DNA from: DMER64 sp041654355
Lineage (GTDB): Bacteria; Bacteroidota; Bacteroidia; Bacteroidales; UBA932
Length of the DNA stretch: 64,000 nt
Direction of reading: 5' to 3'
Assembly (NCBI GenBank): GCA_041654355.1
Contig: JBAZDQ010000008.1
Coordinates: forward strand, 1 to 64,000
In this document: positions 44,328-53,351 of the stretch, one piece after another
How positions within the stretch are numbered: the first letter of the stretch is position 1
How the letters are laid out: each line of letters begins with the position of its first letter
The notes under the pieces: generated by a model
Database searches by the model: none
What the model saw: only the letters and a program-made list of their open reading frames with translations
What the model was told of the DNA's origin: nothing
Program-made: the position numbers and the translations under genes

Positions 44328-45128
44328 ATGTCACAAAAAATGAATTTAATACATCCTAAAGCCGTCTTAGGAAATAACGTAGAAGTAGGTCCCTTTACCA
44401 CAATAGGGGAGCATGTCCGGATTGGCCAGGGGACCCACATAGGACCAAATGTTACCATAATGGATTACGTTACCATAGGTGACAATTGCAGGATATTTCC
44501 CGGGGCAGTCATAGGTGCCATTCCTCAGGATCTGAAATATGCCGGTGAAATATCTTATGTAGAAATTGGCAACAACGTCACCATAAGAGAATATGCCACC
44601 ATTAACCGCGGAACGGCAGCCAGTCATGTCGGGACCACAAGAGTTGAGGATAATTGTTTAATAATGAGCTATGTACATATAGCCCATGATTGTCAGGTGA
44701 AGCGAAATGTGATTCTGACCTCTTATGTAGGTCTGGCGGGAGAAACACATGTGGACGAATACGCCATTATCGGGGGGGCATCTGCCGCTCATCAATTTTC
44801 ACGTATTGGAATGCATACCATGATATCGGGAGGATCGATGATCGGAAAAGATGTGCCGCCTTATGTACTTGCCGGAAGACGTCCACTTTGTTACGGAGGT
44901 ATAAACGTTATAGGTTTGCGCCGGAGGGGATTTACTTCCGAGCAGATAGAAAGGATCCACGACGTATACCGCATCATATACCAGATCGGGTTGAATATCA
45001 GTGATGCCTGCCGCAAAGTGGAAGAGGTGCTGGACCCTTCGGAAGAACGGGATTCCATTCTCTCTTTTATTAGGGCTTCAAACCGGGGGATCATTCCCAG
45101 CAAGACGAAGTATATGGAAGAGGAATAA
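44328..45128 (+). CDS. lpxA: Acyl-ACP:UDP-N-acetylglucosamine O-acyltransferase
   Basis: 266 residues. First acyl transfer of lipid A synthesis. Hexapeptide beta-helix from residue 7 (IHPKAVLGNNVEVGPFTTIG...) to about 195, then a helical C-terminal domain (about 200-266). Catalytic His120 is in HIAHDCQV, and His117 corresponds to the neighbouring conserved His. It lies 6 bp after lpxC and 1 bp before the GTG start of the WbqC-family gene. Confidence 0.97.
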   Translation: MSQKMNLIHPKAVLGNNVEVGPFTTIGEHVRIGQGTHIGPNVTIMDYVTIGDNCRIFPGAVIGAIPQDLKYAGEISYVEIGNNVTIREYATINRGTAASHVGTTRVEDNCLIMSYVHIAHDCQVKRNVILTSYVGLAGETHVDEYAIIGGASAAHQFSRIGMHTMISGGSMIGKDVPPYVLAGRRPLCYGGINVIGLRRRGFTSEQIERIHDVYRIIYQIGLNISDACRKVEEVLDPSEERDSILSFIRASNRGIIPSKTKYMEEE

Positions 45129-45129
45129 C

Positions 45130-45738
45130 GTGAAAGCCTTCTTTACAACCGCATACTGGCCACCGATCGCCTGTTTTTCAATTTTTAAAGGGAGTGGAGA
45201 ATGGGTCCTGGAACAACACGAACACTATCAGAAACAAACGATCCGGAACCGTTGTTCCATATGTGGAGCCAACGGTCCCCAGTGGCTGATCATTCCCGTC
45301 ATTCGCAAACACGGAATGAAAACGCCTGTTCGTGAAGTAATGCTGGATCTTTCAAAAGACTGGCAACGGACACACTGGCTGGCAATAGAATCTGCTTACG
45401 GATCTTCACCCTATTATGAATTTTTCCGGGAAGAGATCCGGCCTTTTTACCGGGTGGAAGAACCCTTGTCACTTTTTGATTACAACACGCAAATCTTGAA
45501 ATGGTGCCTTGAAACGCTGGATTGTAACGTTAAGATCACTTTTACTGATTCTTACCTGTCCGGTTATGAAACATGTGATTTTCGAAAAAAGGGACCTGTA
45601 TACGAATTGATACCGTATTACCAGGTTTTTGCCCGGAAACACCATTTTGTACCCGGGCAAAGCATACTGGATCTTTTGATGAACGAAGGTCCCGAATCCT
45701 GGAAAGTCTTAGAAACGGAGCCCGACAGTAAACATTAG
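45130..45738 (+). CDS. WbqC-family protein
   Basis: 202 residues from a GTG at 45130, reading VKAFFTTAYWPPIACFSIF, the normal WbqC opening (MKAxxxTAYLPP). A longer frame upstream lies inside lpxA and is rejected. Core features: QKQTIRNRCSICGANGPQWLIIPV and HWLAIESAYGSSPYYEFF. The family is linked to surface polysaccharide and lipid A loci, but its reaction is unproven. It is 1 bp after lpxA, so very likely co-translated, which supports a role in lipopolysaccharide assembly. Overlaps the convergent barrel gene by 30 bp. Confidence 0.85.
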   Translation: MKAFFTTAYWPPIACFSIFKGSGEWVLEQHEHYQKQTIRNRCSICGANGPQWLIIPVIRKHGMKTPVREVMLDLSKDWQRTHWLAIESAYGSSPYYEFFREEIRPFYRVEEPLSLFDYNTQILKWCLETLDCNVKITFTDSYLSGYETCDFRKKGPVYELIPYYQVFARKHHFVPGQSILDLLMNEGPESWKVLETEPDSKH

Positions 45739-47226
45739 TCTGAGGCGGGATAAAGTGTTTTGTCCGTGTATCTGATCATCTCCCGTGTCATATAGTGAAA
45801 AACCTTCTGTTTCTCCTAAACGGTAAGAGGCTCCCATGTCTGCAAAGAACTGGTTTGCCCGGAATCCAAATCCGCCCGATGCTATGTGAGTAGGCTCAAA
45901 ACTGCGTTCGGGAGAACCGTAATAACTGTATCCGCCCCTGATGGCCATTTGAGCTATACGGATTTCCAGTCCGGCACGTATATTATTAGCAAAAAGGAAA
46001 CGTGTGTTTTCAGATCCGTAACGGATGAGCTCATTTTCATCTTCAAAAGCCCAACGGTCGTTGCGTGTAGCCAGTTTCATGGTCCGGTAATCCACGCCTT
46101 CGTAATCTATGCTGATCAATCCGAATTTTCCGAAAGTATAGGCAAGACCTGCGTTAAAACGCCAGGGTGTACGCACTTTGTACGAAAAAACTCCGACAGG
46201 ACTGCTTGACGATTGATTTCCCGTCAAAAACTCGGCAGTCATGAATTCCTGCCATTCGTCGGTCAGGGATGTCCAGGTGGGAGAGGTAACACTGGCTCCC
46301 AGGCGCATATTATTAAATGGAATGGCAATGATCCCGAATTTCATATTAAACCCTATACCTGTGGTGATTTGATCGTATGAATGAGAGAATGATGAAAAAC
46401 CGGTTTCAAAATGTTCGGGGTTCTGTGATGTTTCTGTGAATTTCTCATAAGTCCGGTAATAGATATTCCGGAAATTGAGACTGTATGCGGCAAAGAAACG
46501 GTTCCCGATATTAGCTCCCATGTTCAGGAGGTATTCACCCATACTCCCCTTGGATTCTTTAATGAAACGCTGATCAAGAGGGCCTCCGACAACAATCATT
46601 TCTCCATCCAGGTTTTCCGTGGCACCTATGTATTGATCGGTGGTACCCGGCAGCGGATCCAGCAAATAGGTATCCCAGGAAAGAATGGACCGCCAGGCTG
46701 CATTGGAATCGTAGTAAGGATTGTAATTGTCACCTGATTCAAGATCGTTGTATGGGATTCCGTCGGTCATGGTAGCTACAGGTGACAGCCAGCTGGTTAC
46801 TGCATCGTTCATACGGACAGAGGTGCGCATTGTAAAATCCTGTACTTTGTTGTAACCTGCTGCGAAGGAAAGTGAAATAAGTCCCCTGCTGTTGGAAAGG
46901 TCCAGGATGCCCACATATCCCATATTGGAGATACCTCCGCGGGTATAACGGTCATCGGTCTCCTGACCAAAATAACTGACCCGGGAAAACTGCGTGGAAA
47001 GGGAAGGAGTAAAGGTGATTTCAGAATAAGGATAAACGGCAGATGCGGCCGGATTGAGCATAATGGAGCCGAAATCTCCTCCCAAAGCAGTTACGGCGTT
47101 ACCCAAAGCCATGGAACGGGCCGTGCCCTGGTAATTCAGTTGTGAATACCGTAGAGCATCCCAGGCATTTTGTCCGGAAAGGGCAATAGGAAACACTAAA
47201 GCGATCAAGATCAGATACTTTTTCAT
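45709..47226 (-). CDS. OmpP1/FadL-like outer-membrane protein
   Basis: 505 residues. Signal peptide (1-19), then NYQGTARSMALGNAVTALGGDFGSIMLNPAASAVYP, the FadL/OmpP1 N-terminal hatch motif, followed by a beta-barrel rich in aromatic girdles and ending RLRLMFTVGLRF. Related to both long-chain hydrophobe channels and PorV-like barrels. It is 38 bp behind the aromatic-rich lipoprotein gene and probably shares its transcript. Substrate unknown. Its 3' end overlaps the WbqC gene by 30 bp. Confidence 0.85.
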   Translation of the reverse strand: MKKYLILIALVFPIALSGQNAWDALRYSQLNYQGTARSMALGNAVTALGGDFGSIMLNPAASAVYPYSEITFTPSLSTQFSRVSYFGQETDDRYTRGGISNMGYVGILDLSNSRGLISLSFAAGYNKVQDFTMRTSVRMNDAVTSWLSPVATMTDGIPYNDLESGDNYNPYYDSNAAWRSILSWDTYLLDPLPGTTDQYIGATENLDGEMIVVGGPLDQRFIKESKGSMGEYLLNMGANIGNRFFAAYSLNFRNIYYRTYEKFTETSQNPEHFETGFSSFSHSYDQITTGIGFNMKFGIIAIPFNNMRLGASVTSPTWTSLTDEWQEFMTAEFLTGNQSSSSPVGVFSYKVRTPWRFNAGLAYTFGKFGLISIDYEGVDYRTMKLATRNDRWAFEDENELIRYGSENTRFLFANNIRAGLEIRIAQMAIRGGYSYYGSPERSFEPTHIASGGFGFRANQFFADMGASYRLGETEGFSLYDTGDDQIHGQNTLSRLRLMFTVGLRF

Positions 47227-47264
47227 TTTTTCAAGGGATCAAATATGTAATTTACAAATGCGAA

Positions 47265-48584
47265 TCATCTGCGGTATGAACCGCCGCTTGATCCTGAACG
47301 GGAAACACTTCCACCGCCTCCTGAACTCCCGCCGGAAGAACGCATGGAACCCGAGCTAACCGAACTCCCTGTGCTTCTGCTTCCGGAATAGGAAGAACTG
47401 CTCCTGCTAGAGGAACGTGTCTGTGTATTTACGTCGGAACGGCTGCCCGAACTGTTTCCGTAAGAACGTGTTACACGTGAACTTCCCGAATTGTTATTTA
47501 TTCTGGTAGAACCCGATTGATCACCCCTGTAAAAACTGCGACTATTCCCCGGGTTTATAGTAGAGGAAGTTGTTGAGGAACGGTCGTTCTCCCTGTTGGT
47601 GGTTTTTGACAGGTTGGAAGATCTGCGGTAAAAGGTGTTTCCGGTAGTCTGTTCAGTACGGGACCTTGTGTTGGTTGAAGGATCTCTGTAAACAGCTTCC
47701 GAATTGGTTGTACCGGTAACTCTTCTGTAATTTGTCGTTCCACGTTCGGTAACAGGGTTCTTTACATCGTCCGTTACGGGTGTCCTGGTTGTACGGTCCC
47801 CGGAGATCTGATCAATCTGGGGATTTGCCCTTCTGTAAGAACCTCCTGATCGTGTGGAATTAGAGGCTACCATATTGTGGGGTTCTACCCGCCGGAGATT
47901 GTCCCTGCGGTTATCCCTGTAAGGAGAATTGTTGTCGTAACGGTTATCGTATCCCTGGCCGCCATGATGAAAGTAGGGATATCCGTAAAAATTGTTCATA
48001 CCGGGCCCGTACCACATAGATGAATAAGTCCAGGCAGGATAATACCAGTCATTGTACCACCAGTCATAGTACCAGAAATCGTTGTACCAGGAATGTGGAT
48101 ACCAATACCAGCTGGAATGATAAGCATAAGGCCTGTACCAGTACCATGGCCTGTGCCAGGGACTGTACCAGGATGACATGTAGTAGGAGTCCGACCACAT
48201 GTAATCGTACCCGAAATTCATGTTAATGGTCAGGGAGAAATCCTGATCCTCGTCATCGAACATTTTCAGTTTACGGGCGTATGTATCGTTGTTCTGGTTT
48301 GCGATAAGATATGTCGTCCCCGGTTCAACTTCAATGTTAACGACACCGTCCGGATTTGTGTAAACAGTTTCCACTCGTGTTCCTTCCTTTCCGGCCTGCT
48401 CAATGGTTTCGTTTATGAGTTCTTCGGCTTCTGCTGCCGTTGCAAGCATGTGTACCCGTGCGGTAACGTCCGGTCTGAAGTAGGTGGCATCATCATACCT
48501 GGAGGACGCTACTTGATGACCTGTGCCGCACGAAACAGCCAGTAGTCCGGCGACCGGTAATAATAGTATAAAAAACCTTTTCAT
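47265..48584 (-). CDS. Tyr/Trp-rich, low-complexity surface lipoprotein
   Basis: 439 residues, no known function. Lipoprotein signal with Cys19 (LAVSC). Residues 30-120 form a soluble domain (TAEAEELINE..., EPGTTYLIANQ). Residues about 123-212 are dominated by Tyr and Trp (clusters such as WYWYRPYAYHSSWYWYPHSW). Residues about 213-439 are Ser/Asn/Arg/Gly-rich and end in a Gly-Ser tail. The sequence suggests an extended, adhesive or self-associating surface protein. A near-perfect Shine-Dalgarno precedes it, unlike its neighbours. Confidence 0.8.
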   Translation of the reverse strand: MKRFFILLLPVAGLLAVSCGTGHQVASSRYDDATYFRPDVTARVHMLATAAEAEELINETIEQAGKEGTRVETVYTNPDGVVNIEVEPGTTYLIANQNNDTYARKLKMFDDEDQDFSLTINMNFGYDYMWSDSYYMSSWYSPWHRPWYWYRPYAYHSSWYWYPHSWYNDFWYYDWWYNDWYYPAWTYSSMWYGPGMNNFYGYPYFHHGGQGYDNRYDNNSPYRDNRRDNLRRVEPHNMVASNSTRSGGSYRRANPQIDQISGDRTTRTPVTDDVKNPVTERGTTNYRRVTGTTNSEAVYRDPSTNTRSRTEQTTGNTFYRRSSNLSKTTNRENDRSSTTSSTINPGNSRSFYRGDQSGSTRINNNSGSSRVTRSYGNSSGSRSDVNTQTRSSSRSSSSYSGSRSTGSSVSSGSMRSSGGSSGGGGSVSRSGSSGGSYRR

Positions 48585-48588
48585 TTTG

Positions 48589-48596
48589 CACCTCCT
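48589..48596 (-). promoter_or_regulatory. Strong Shine-Dalgarno of the aromatic-rich lipoprotein
   Basis: AGGAGGTG on the minus strand, complementary to the usual 16S rRNA 3' end over eight bases, ends 4 nt before the ATG at 48584. Most starts in this window have no such site. Confidence 0.7.
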
Positions 48597-48619
48597 GTTT
48601 TTATTTAAAGCAAATTATG

Positions 48620-48627
48620 TACTTTTG
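48620..48627 (+). promoter_or_regulatory. -7 element of proS
   Basis: TACTTTTG fits TAnnTTTG. Predicted start is near 48633, giving a leader of about 90 nt before the proS ATG. No good -33 TTTG at the expected spacing. The box lies back to back with that of the divergent lipoprotein gene. Confidence 0.45.
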
Positions 48628-48630
48628 CAC

Positions 48631-48662
48631 CAAATATATTAAAAACAAAGGGAAAAAGCAAA
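48631..48662 (-). promoter_or_regulatory. Promoter of the aromatic-rich lipoprotein operon
   Basis: On the minus strand TTTG (48662-48659), a 20-nt spacer, then TATATTTG (48638-48631), both full matches. Predicted start is near 48625, giving a leader of about 40 nt that includes the AGGAGGTG site. Confidence 0.75.
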
Positions 48663-48722
48663 TTTTTCGTATTGTTTTTCAATAATAAAAGTTACAAATA
48701 TTGTACCAGTAAAAAAAAACAT

Positions 48723-50195
48723 ATGGCAAAAGAAATAAGGAACAGGGAGGAAAATTATTCAGAATGGTATAACAATCTGGTTATTAAAGCAGATCTTGCC
48801 GAAAATTCGGCTGTCAGAGGCTGTATGGTAATCAAACCATACGGGTATGCCATATGGGAGAAAATGCAGGCAGAATTGGACCGGCGTTTTAAGGAAACAG
48901 GCCATGTTAACGCCTATTTTCCTTTATTCATTCCCAAATCTTTTTTAAGCAGGGAAGCCGAGCATGTGGAAGGTTTTGCCAAAGAATGTGCGGTAGTTAC
49001 CCATCACCGGCTGATGGCCGACCCCGGAGGACAAGGCCTGATTGTGGATCCGGATGCCAAACTGGAAGAAGAACTGATTGTTCGTCCCACCAGCGAAACG
49101 ATCATATGGAATACATACCGCAACTGGATCAAATCGTACCGCGATCTTCCTATACTTTGTAATCAATGGGCCAATGTAGTAAGGTGGGAAATGAGGACCC
49201 GGCTATTCCTCCGTACCACGGAATTTTTGTGGCAGGAAGGACATACAGCTCATGCTACCGCACAGGAAGCCATGGAAGAAACCCGCCGCATGGTGGAAGT
49301 TTACGCATCTTTTGCAAAAGAGGTCATGTCCCTGCCCGTATGGATCGGACCTAAAACGGAATCTGAACGTTTTGCCGGTGCTGTTGACACACTTTGTATA
49401 GAAGCGCTGATGCAGGACGGAAAAGCATTACAGACAGGTACTTCTCATTTCCTGGGACAAAATTTTGCAAAAGCTTTTGATGTTCAATTTGCTAACAGGG
49501 AAGGGAGACTGGATTACGTATGGGCTACTTCCTGGGGTGTTTCCACACGATTGATGGGTGCCCTGATAATGGCTCATTCAGACAATAACGGGTTGGTATT
49601 GCCTCCGAAACTGGCCCCCATAGAGGTCGTTCTTGTCCCCATATACAAGGGCGAAGAGGAAATGGAGGCTATTTGTTCACACCTGGAAGCCCTGAAAGTT
49701 CGTCTGCAGGAGAGGGGCCTGAGCGTTAAACTGGACAACAGGGACAATGTCCGCTCAGGTTATAAATTTTCCGAGTGGGAGTTAAAAGGGGTTCCCGTCA
49801 GAATTGCTGTAGGTCCCCGGGATATGCAAAACGGGACCGTAGAAGTGGCCCGCAGAGACACTATGGAAAAACAGGTCCTGTCATTGGAAGCTATAGAACA
49901 CACCGTTGTTGCATTACTAAAGGAAATCCAGGACAATATTTACCGGAAAGCCCTTGATTTCCGTAACAGGAACACCTTTGAGATAAACAATTATGATGAG
50001 TTCCGGGAACGCATAGAAGACGGTGGATTTTTCCTGTGCCACTGGGACGGAACGGCGGAAACGGAAGCGAAGATCAAAGAAGAAACAAAAGCTACCATAC
50101 GACTGATACCCGAAAGGGAAGATCCCAAACCGGGGAAATGTATGTACAGTGGAAAACCCTCGGCACAGAGAGTTGTCTTTGCCAGGGCCTATTAA
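48723..50195 (+). CDS. proS: Proline--tRNA ligase, short (editing-less) form
   Basis: 490 residues from the ATG at 48723; an ATG 51 nt upstream yields an unlikely Asn/Lys-rich leader. Class II synthetase that charges tRNA-Pro. Blocks seen: MVIKPYGYAIWEKMQ, LIVRPTSETIIWNTYRNWIKSYRDLPI, RTTEFLWQEGHTAHAT and WATSWGVSTRLMGALIM. An anticodon-binding domain (about 285-385) and a C-terminal zinc-like domain follow. It has no inserted editing domain, consistent with the archaeal/eukaryal-type ProS that Bacteroidota carry. Confidence 0.96.
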   Translation: MAKEIRNREENYSEWYNNLVIKADLAENSAVRGCMVIKPYGYAIWEKMQAELDRRFKETGHVNAYFPLFIPKSFLSREAEHVEGFAKECAVVTHHRLMADPGGQGLIVDPDAKLEEELIVRPTSETIIWNTYRNWIKSYRDLPILCNQWANVVRWEMRTRLFLRTTEFLWQEGHTAHATAQEAMEETRRMVEVYASFAKEVMSLPVWIGPKTESERFAGAVDTLCIEALMQDGKALQTGTSHFLGQNFAKAFDVQFANREGRLDYVWATSWGVSTRLMGALIMAHSDNNGLVLPPKLAPIEVVLVPIYKGEEEMEAICSHLEALKVRLQERGLSVKLDNRDNVRSGYKFSEWELKGVPVRIAVGPRDMQNGTVEVARRDTMEKQVLSLEAIEHTVVALLKEIQDNIYRKALDFRNRNTFEINNYDEFRERIEDGGFFLCHWDGTAETEAKIKEETKATIRLIPEREDPKPGKCMYSGKPSAQRVVFARAY

Positions 50196-50205
50196 ATAAT
50201 TAATC

Positions 50206-50916
50206 ATGACAAATTCAGAAACGCGTCCTGAAAGACAGCAGATCATTAAAGGATTGAATGAAAAATCCCAGTTGAAGAACAAAGTTTATCTTCAAACGCT
50301 TGAGGTATTTAACCTGGCCAAGGAAGTGTTGCACGAAATGAGCAACGACATAAACGAACTTTTGGAAGACGGGGAAAACCGTCGGGTGCGTTTTGAGTAC
50401 AGGGACCGCGGCAAATTTGAAGCCGAACTGAAATTTGCAGATGACATTCTGCTGTTCAGTATGCATACCGATGTTTTTCAATTTGACAGGGATCATCCCA
50501 TATGGAAGAACGAATACGCAAAAAAGGAACCTTTTTCCACTTATTGCGGGGTCATTTCCGTATACAATTTTTTAACCGATTCATTTAAATACAACCGGAA
50601 AGAAGACCTGGGCTACCTGGTGGCCAGGATCTTTATAAACAAAGACAAGAGCTTTTTTACGGAAGGGAAGCGTCAGCAAACACGCAATCTGGCTGCTTTT
50701 GGAAAACGGACGATAGATAAGAACGCCATAGTAAATGTGGTAGAAACAGCTGTATTATATAGTCTTTCATTCGACCTGCTGGCCCCTCCCTATGAGAATG
50801 TTGCAGTTGCCACTGTAGAACAAATGAATGCAAAAATTGACAGCTCAAAAATGCAAACAGGCAAACGCCTGGGCTTTGCGTTTTGTGCAGACGATGTAAA
50901 AGCGGATCAGGAATAA
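50206..50916 (+). CDS. Conserved protein of unknown function
   Basis: 236 residues, no signal peptide or membrane segment, so cytoplasmic. An N-terminal helical part (LKNKVYLQTLEVFNLAKEVLHEMSNDINELLED) is followed by a beta-rich middle (VRFEYRDRGKFEAELKFADDILLFSMHTDVFQFD) and a helical end. I do not recognise the family. The gene begins 10 bp after proS and ends 10 bp before the DUF3078 gene, so it probably belongs to the same transcript. The regular, well-conserved-looking codon use suggests a real gene. Confidence 0.8.
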   Translation: MTNSETRPERQQIIKGLNEKSQLKNKVYLQTLEVFNLAKEVLHEMSNDINELLEDGENRRVRFEYRDRGKFEAELKFADDILLFSMHTDVFQFDRDHPIWKNEYAKKEPFSTYCGVISVYNFLTDSFKYNRKEDLGYLVARIFINKDKSFFTEGKRQQTRNLAAFGKRTIDKNAIVNVVETAVLYSLSFDLLAPPYENVAVATVEQMNAKIDSSKMQTGKRLGFAFCADDVKADQE

Positions 50917-50926
50917 TTGTAATTTT

Positions 50927-51991
50927 ATGAAGCGAATTTTATTGATCGCCGTGTCATTGTGTATGACATTGACGGTTTCCTTTGCACAGGAAACAATCCG
51001 GGTAGATTCTCTGAGTAAAGACAGTACAAAAATACCCACCTATGAGGAATTAACCAGGATGTATATCAGGCTGGCTGCTAAAGTGGATTCCGCCAGACAG
51101 CGGGCAGTTGAAGATTCAATACTTATTGCACAATTTATTGAGCAAAGCCGTAAGGAAGCCCTGGCCAATATGCCTGCCCCCAAAAAGCCGACTTTCTGGA
51201 CAAACTCAGTGTTGTCCCAACTGAACTTTTCCCAGACTTCACTGACTAACTGGGCGGCAGGGGGTAACAGCTCCATTGCCCTGGGTGGGTATGTTGATGC
51301 AAAAGCCAATTACGACAAGAATAACATTAAGTTTCAGAACCGGTTCCAGATAGGTTACGGATTTGTAAAAATGTTCGGGGATATTCTTAAAAAAACAGAC
51401 GACCGGGTAACGCTGGATTCTAAATTCGGTTACAAAGCAACGGAAAAACTTTATTTTTCGGCTGCGTTAGGAGTAAAGACACAAATGGCGAAGGGCTACA
51501 AATACACTTCAAGTGACACCACATTGGTATCCCAGTTTGCAGCTCCCCTGTATACGACTTTGGCCCTGGGTATGGATTACCAGCCTTTTCCATGGTTATC
51601 AATGACATTTGCCCCTTTGACAGGAGGTATTGTTGTAGTCCGTGTGCCCCAATTACGCGAAAATTACGGAAACAAGCCCGATGAAAGTGTTCGTAAAGAA
51701 TTCGGGGCCCAGTTGAAAGTGAAGGTAGATAAGGAAGTCTTTAAAAATGTCAAGGTAGACTCTGAATTGACATTGTTCTCCGATTATCTGAACAAACCCC
51801 AGAATATTCAGGTTAACTGGGATCTTTCGGTATCCATGCAGGTAAACAAATTCATGAATGCCAACATCCGCACCAACCTGATCTATGATGACAATATAAA
51901 AATTGCCGATAAATTCGGAAACAAAGCACCCAGGGTACAATTCAGGGAAGTGCTTTCCATAGGGCTTTCCTATACCATATCCAATAAATAG
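50927..51991 (+). CDS. DUF3078-like outer-membrane protein
   Basis: 354 residues. Signal peptide (1-20), a coiled, charged linker (about 35-90), then a beta-barrel-like domain starting FWTNSVLSQLNFSQTSLTNWAAGGNSSIALGG, the DUF3078 opening block. Repeated amphipathic strands run to the end (LSIGLSYTISNK). Probably an outer-membrane barrel of unknown function. It lies between the conserved unknown and tilS, with gaps of about 10 bp. Confidence 0.85.
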   Translation: MKRILLIAVSLCMTLTVSFAQETIRVDSLSKDSTKIPTYEELTRMYIRLAAKVDSARQRAVEDSILIAQFIEQSRKEALANMPAPKKPTFWTNSVLSQLNFSQTSLTNWAAGGNSSIALGGYVDAKANYDKNNIKFQNRFQIGYGFVKMFGDILKKTDDRVTLDSKFGYKATEKLYFSAALGVKTQMAKGYKYTSSDTTLVSQFAAPLYTTLALGMDYQPFPWLSMTFAPLTGGIVVVRVPQLRENYGNKPDESVRKEFGAQLKVKVDKEVFKNVKVDSELTLFSDYLNKPQNIQVNWDLSVSMQVNKFMNANIRTNLIYDDNIKIADKFGNKAPRVQFREVLSIGLSYTISNK

Positions 51992-52001
51992 GAAATACAA
52001 T

Positions 52002-53351
52002 ATGGTTGAACGTGCATTTTATGCAGCGGTTAAAAGATTACTGACGGATCCTGTTGGGGGGGTGCTGTTGGCTGTAAGCGGGGGTGTGGATTCCATGGTT
52101 ATGGCGCATCTTTTTATACGCTGGATTAAAACTCCGGAAGGAAGCCGGATCTGTCCCCGGCTAGCGATCGCTCATATGAATTTTTTGCTCAGGGGAGAAG
52201 AAAGTGACCGGGATTGTGATTTTGTGGAAAACTGGGCAAAAGAAAATCATATTCCATTTTACCGGAAAACAGTACTCACACAGGATTATGCCGCTAAAAA
52301 AGGAATTTCCCTGGAAATGGCCGCCAGGGAGCTTCGTTATGAATGGTTTGAAGCTATATCCCAAAAAGAAAGATTTTCATACACAGCCATAGCACATAAC
52401 GCTAATGACAAGGCTGAAACCCTGCTGCTTAACCTTGTAAGGGGAACTGGCGTCAGAGGATTGTGCAGTATGAGAGAAAAGACCGGGAACATCATCAGGC
52501 CGCTCCTGGATTTGCCCCGTTCCCTGATAGAAGGCTATGCAAGAGTACACGACGTCCCTTTCCGGACGGATTCCACTAACCTGGAAACGGATTTTGCACG
52601 AAATAAAATCAGGCACCTGGTGATGCCTGTTCTGGAAGAAATAAGTCCCAATGTAGCTGTACGCTTTGCCAAAAATTCCGGACTTTTTCTGCAAGCACAG
52701 CAGGTTCTGGATTCCTATGTAAAAGAAAAATATAAGGATTGCAGCTCTGAAAGGGGCTTTTCAATCCCGGCTCTTATGAATCAGGAACATGGGTCTTTTT
52801 TGCTTCATGAATTTCTTGCTCCGTACGGGTTCAATCCCTCTCAGACAGAAGCCATATCTGCGGCTATGGAAGGGCAGAGTGGAAAGCGTTTTTTTTCAGG
52901 ATCACACACACTCTGGATAGACCGGGGTGAATTGGTGCTCCGGGACCTGGTCGATCCCGGGATGTCTGTAGGTGTAACCGTACAACAAACGGATCGCACG
53001 CCCGGCTTTGTTATACCCGAGGATCCCAAAACTGCAGCACTCGATGGTGATACACTGGGTTATCCCCTGAAAATAAGAAAATGGAAACCCGGGGATAAGT
53101 TTATGCCCCTGGGAATGAACGGATTTAAAAAAGTCTGTGATTTTTTGACCGACCTGAAAATTCCTCTATACCAGAAAAAGGATGTCCACCTGCTATGTTC
53201 CGGGGATGATGTTGTATGGGTGATTGGCTACCGGATAGATAACCGTTACAGAATCACCACCGGGACTACCACGATAATGCTTTTTCATCAAAAGGCAGAC
53301 GGGCCTGAATCCCTCCGTTTCCCAACAGGTTCTGTATTTGATTGCGAATGA
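52002..53351 (+). CDS. tilS: tRNA(Ile)-lysidine synthetase
   Basis: 449 residues. Modifies C34 of tRNA-Ile2 to lysidine so that it reads AUA. PP-loop ATPase motif SGGVDS at 26-31, then AHMNFLLRGEESDRD and the substrate region AHNANDKAETLLLNLVRGTG. The C-terminal domain ends near VIGYRIDNRYRI, after which about 30 extra residues (TTGTTTIMLFHQKADGPESLRF...) extend into the 3' end of the convergent sppA, overlapping it by 86 bp. Confidence 0.95.
   Translation: MVERAFYAAVKRLLTDPVGGVLLAVSGGVDSMVMAHLFIRWIKTPEGSRICPRLAIAHMNFLLRGEESDRDCDFVENWAKENHIPFYRKTVLTQDYAAKKGISLEMAARELRYEWFEAISQKERFSYTAIAHNANDKAETLLLNLVRGTGVRGLCSMREKTGNIIRPLLDLPRSLIEGYARVHDVPFRTDSTNLETDFARNKIRHLVMPVLEEISPNVAVRFAKNSGLFLQAQQVLDSYVKEKYKDCSSERGFSIPALMNQEHGSFLLHEFLAPYGFNPSQTEAISAAMEGQSGKRFFSGSHTLWIDRGELVLRDLVDPGMSVGVTVQQTDRTPGFVIPEDPKTAALDGDTLGYPLKIRKWKPGDKFMPLGMNGFKKVCDFLTDLKIPLYQKKDVHLLCSGDDVVWVIGYRIDNRYRITTGTTTIMLFHQKADGPESLRFPTGSVFDCE

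Noticed and set aside
45001..45129. N-terminal extension of the WbqC-family gene inside lpxA
   Set aside because: The extra 43 residues are out of frame with lpxA and do not resemble WbqC; the GTG at 45130 gives the normal family start.
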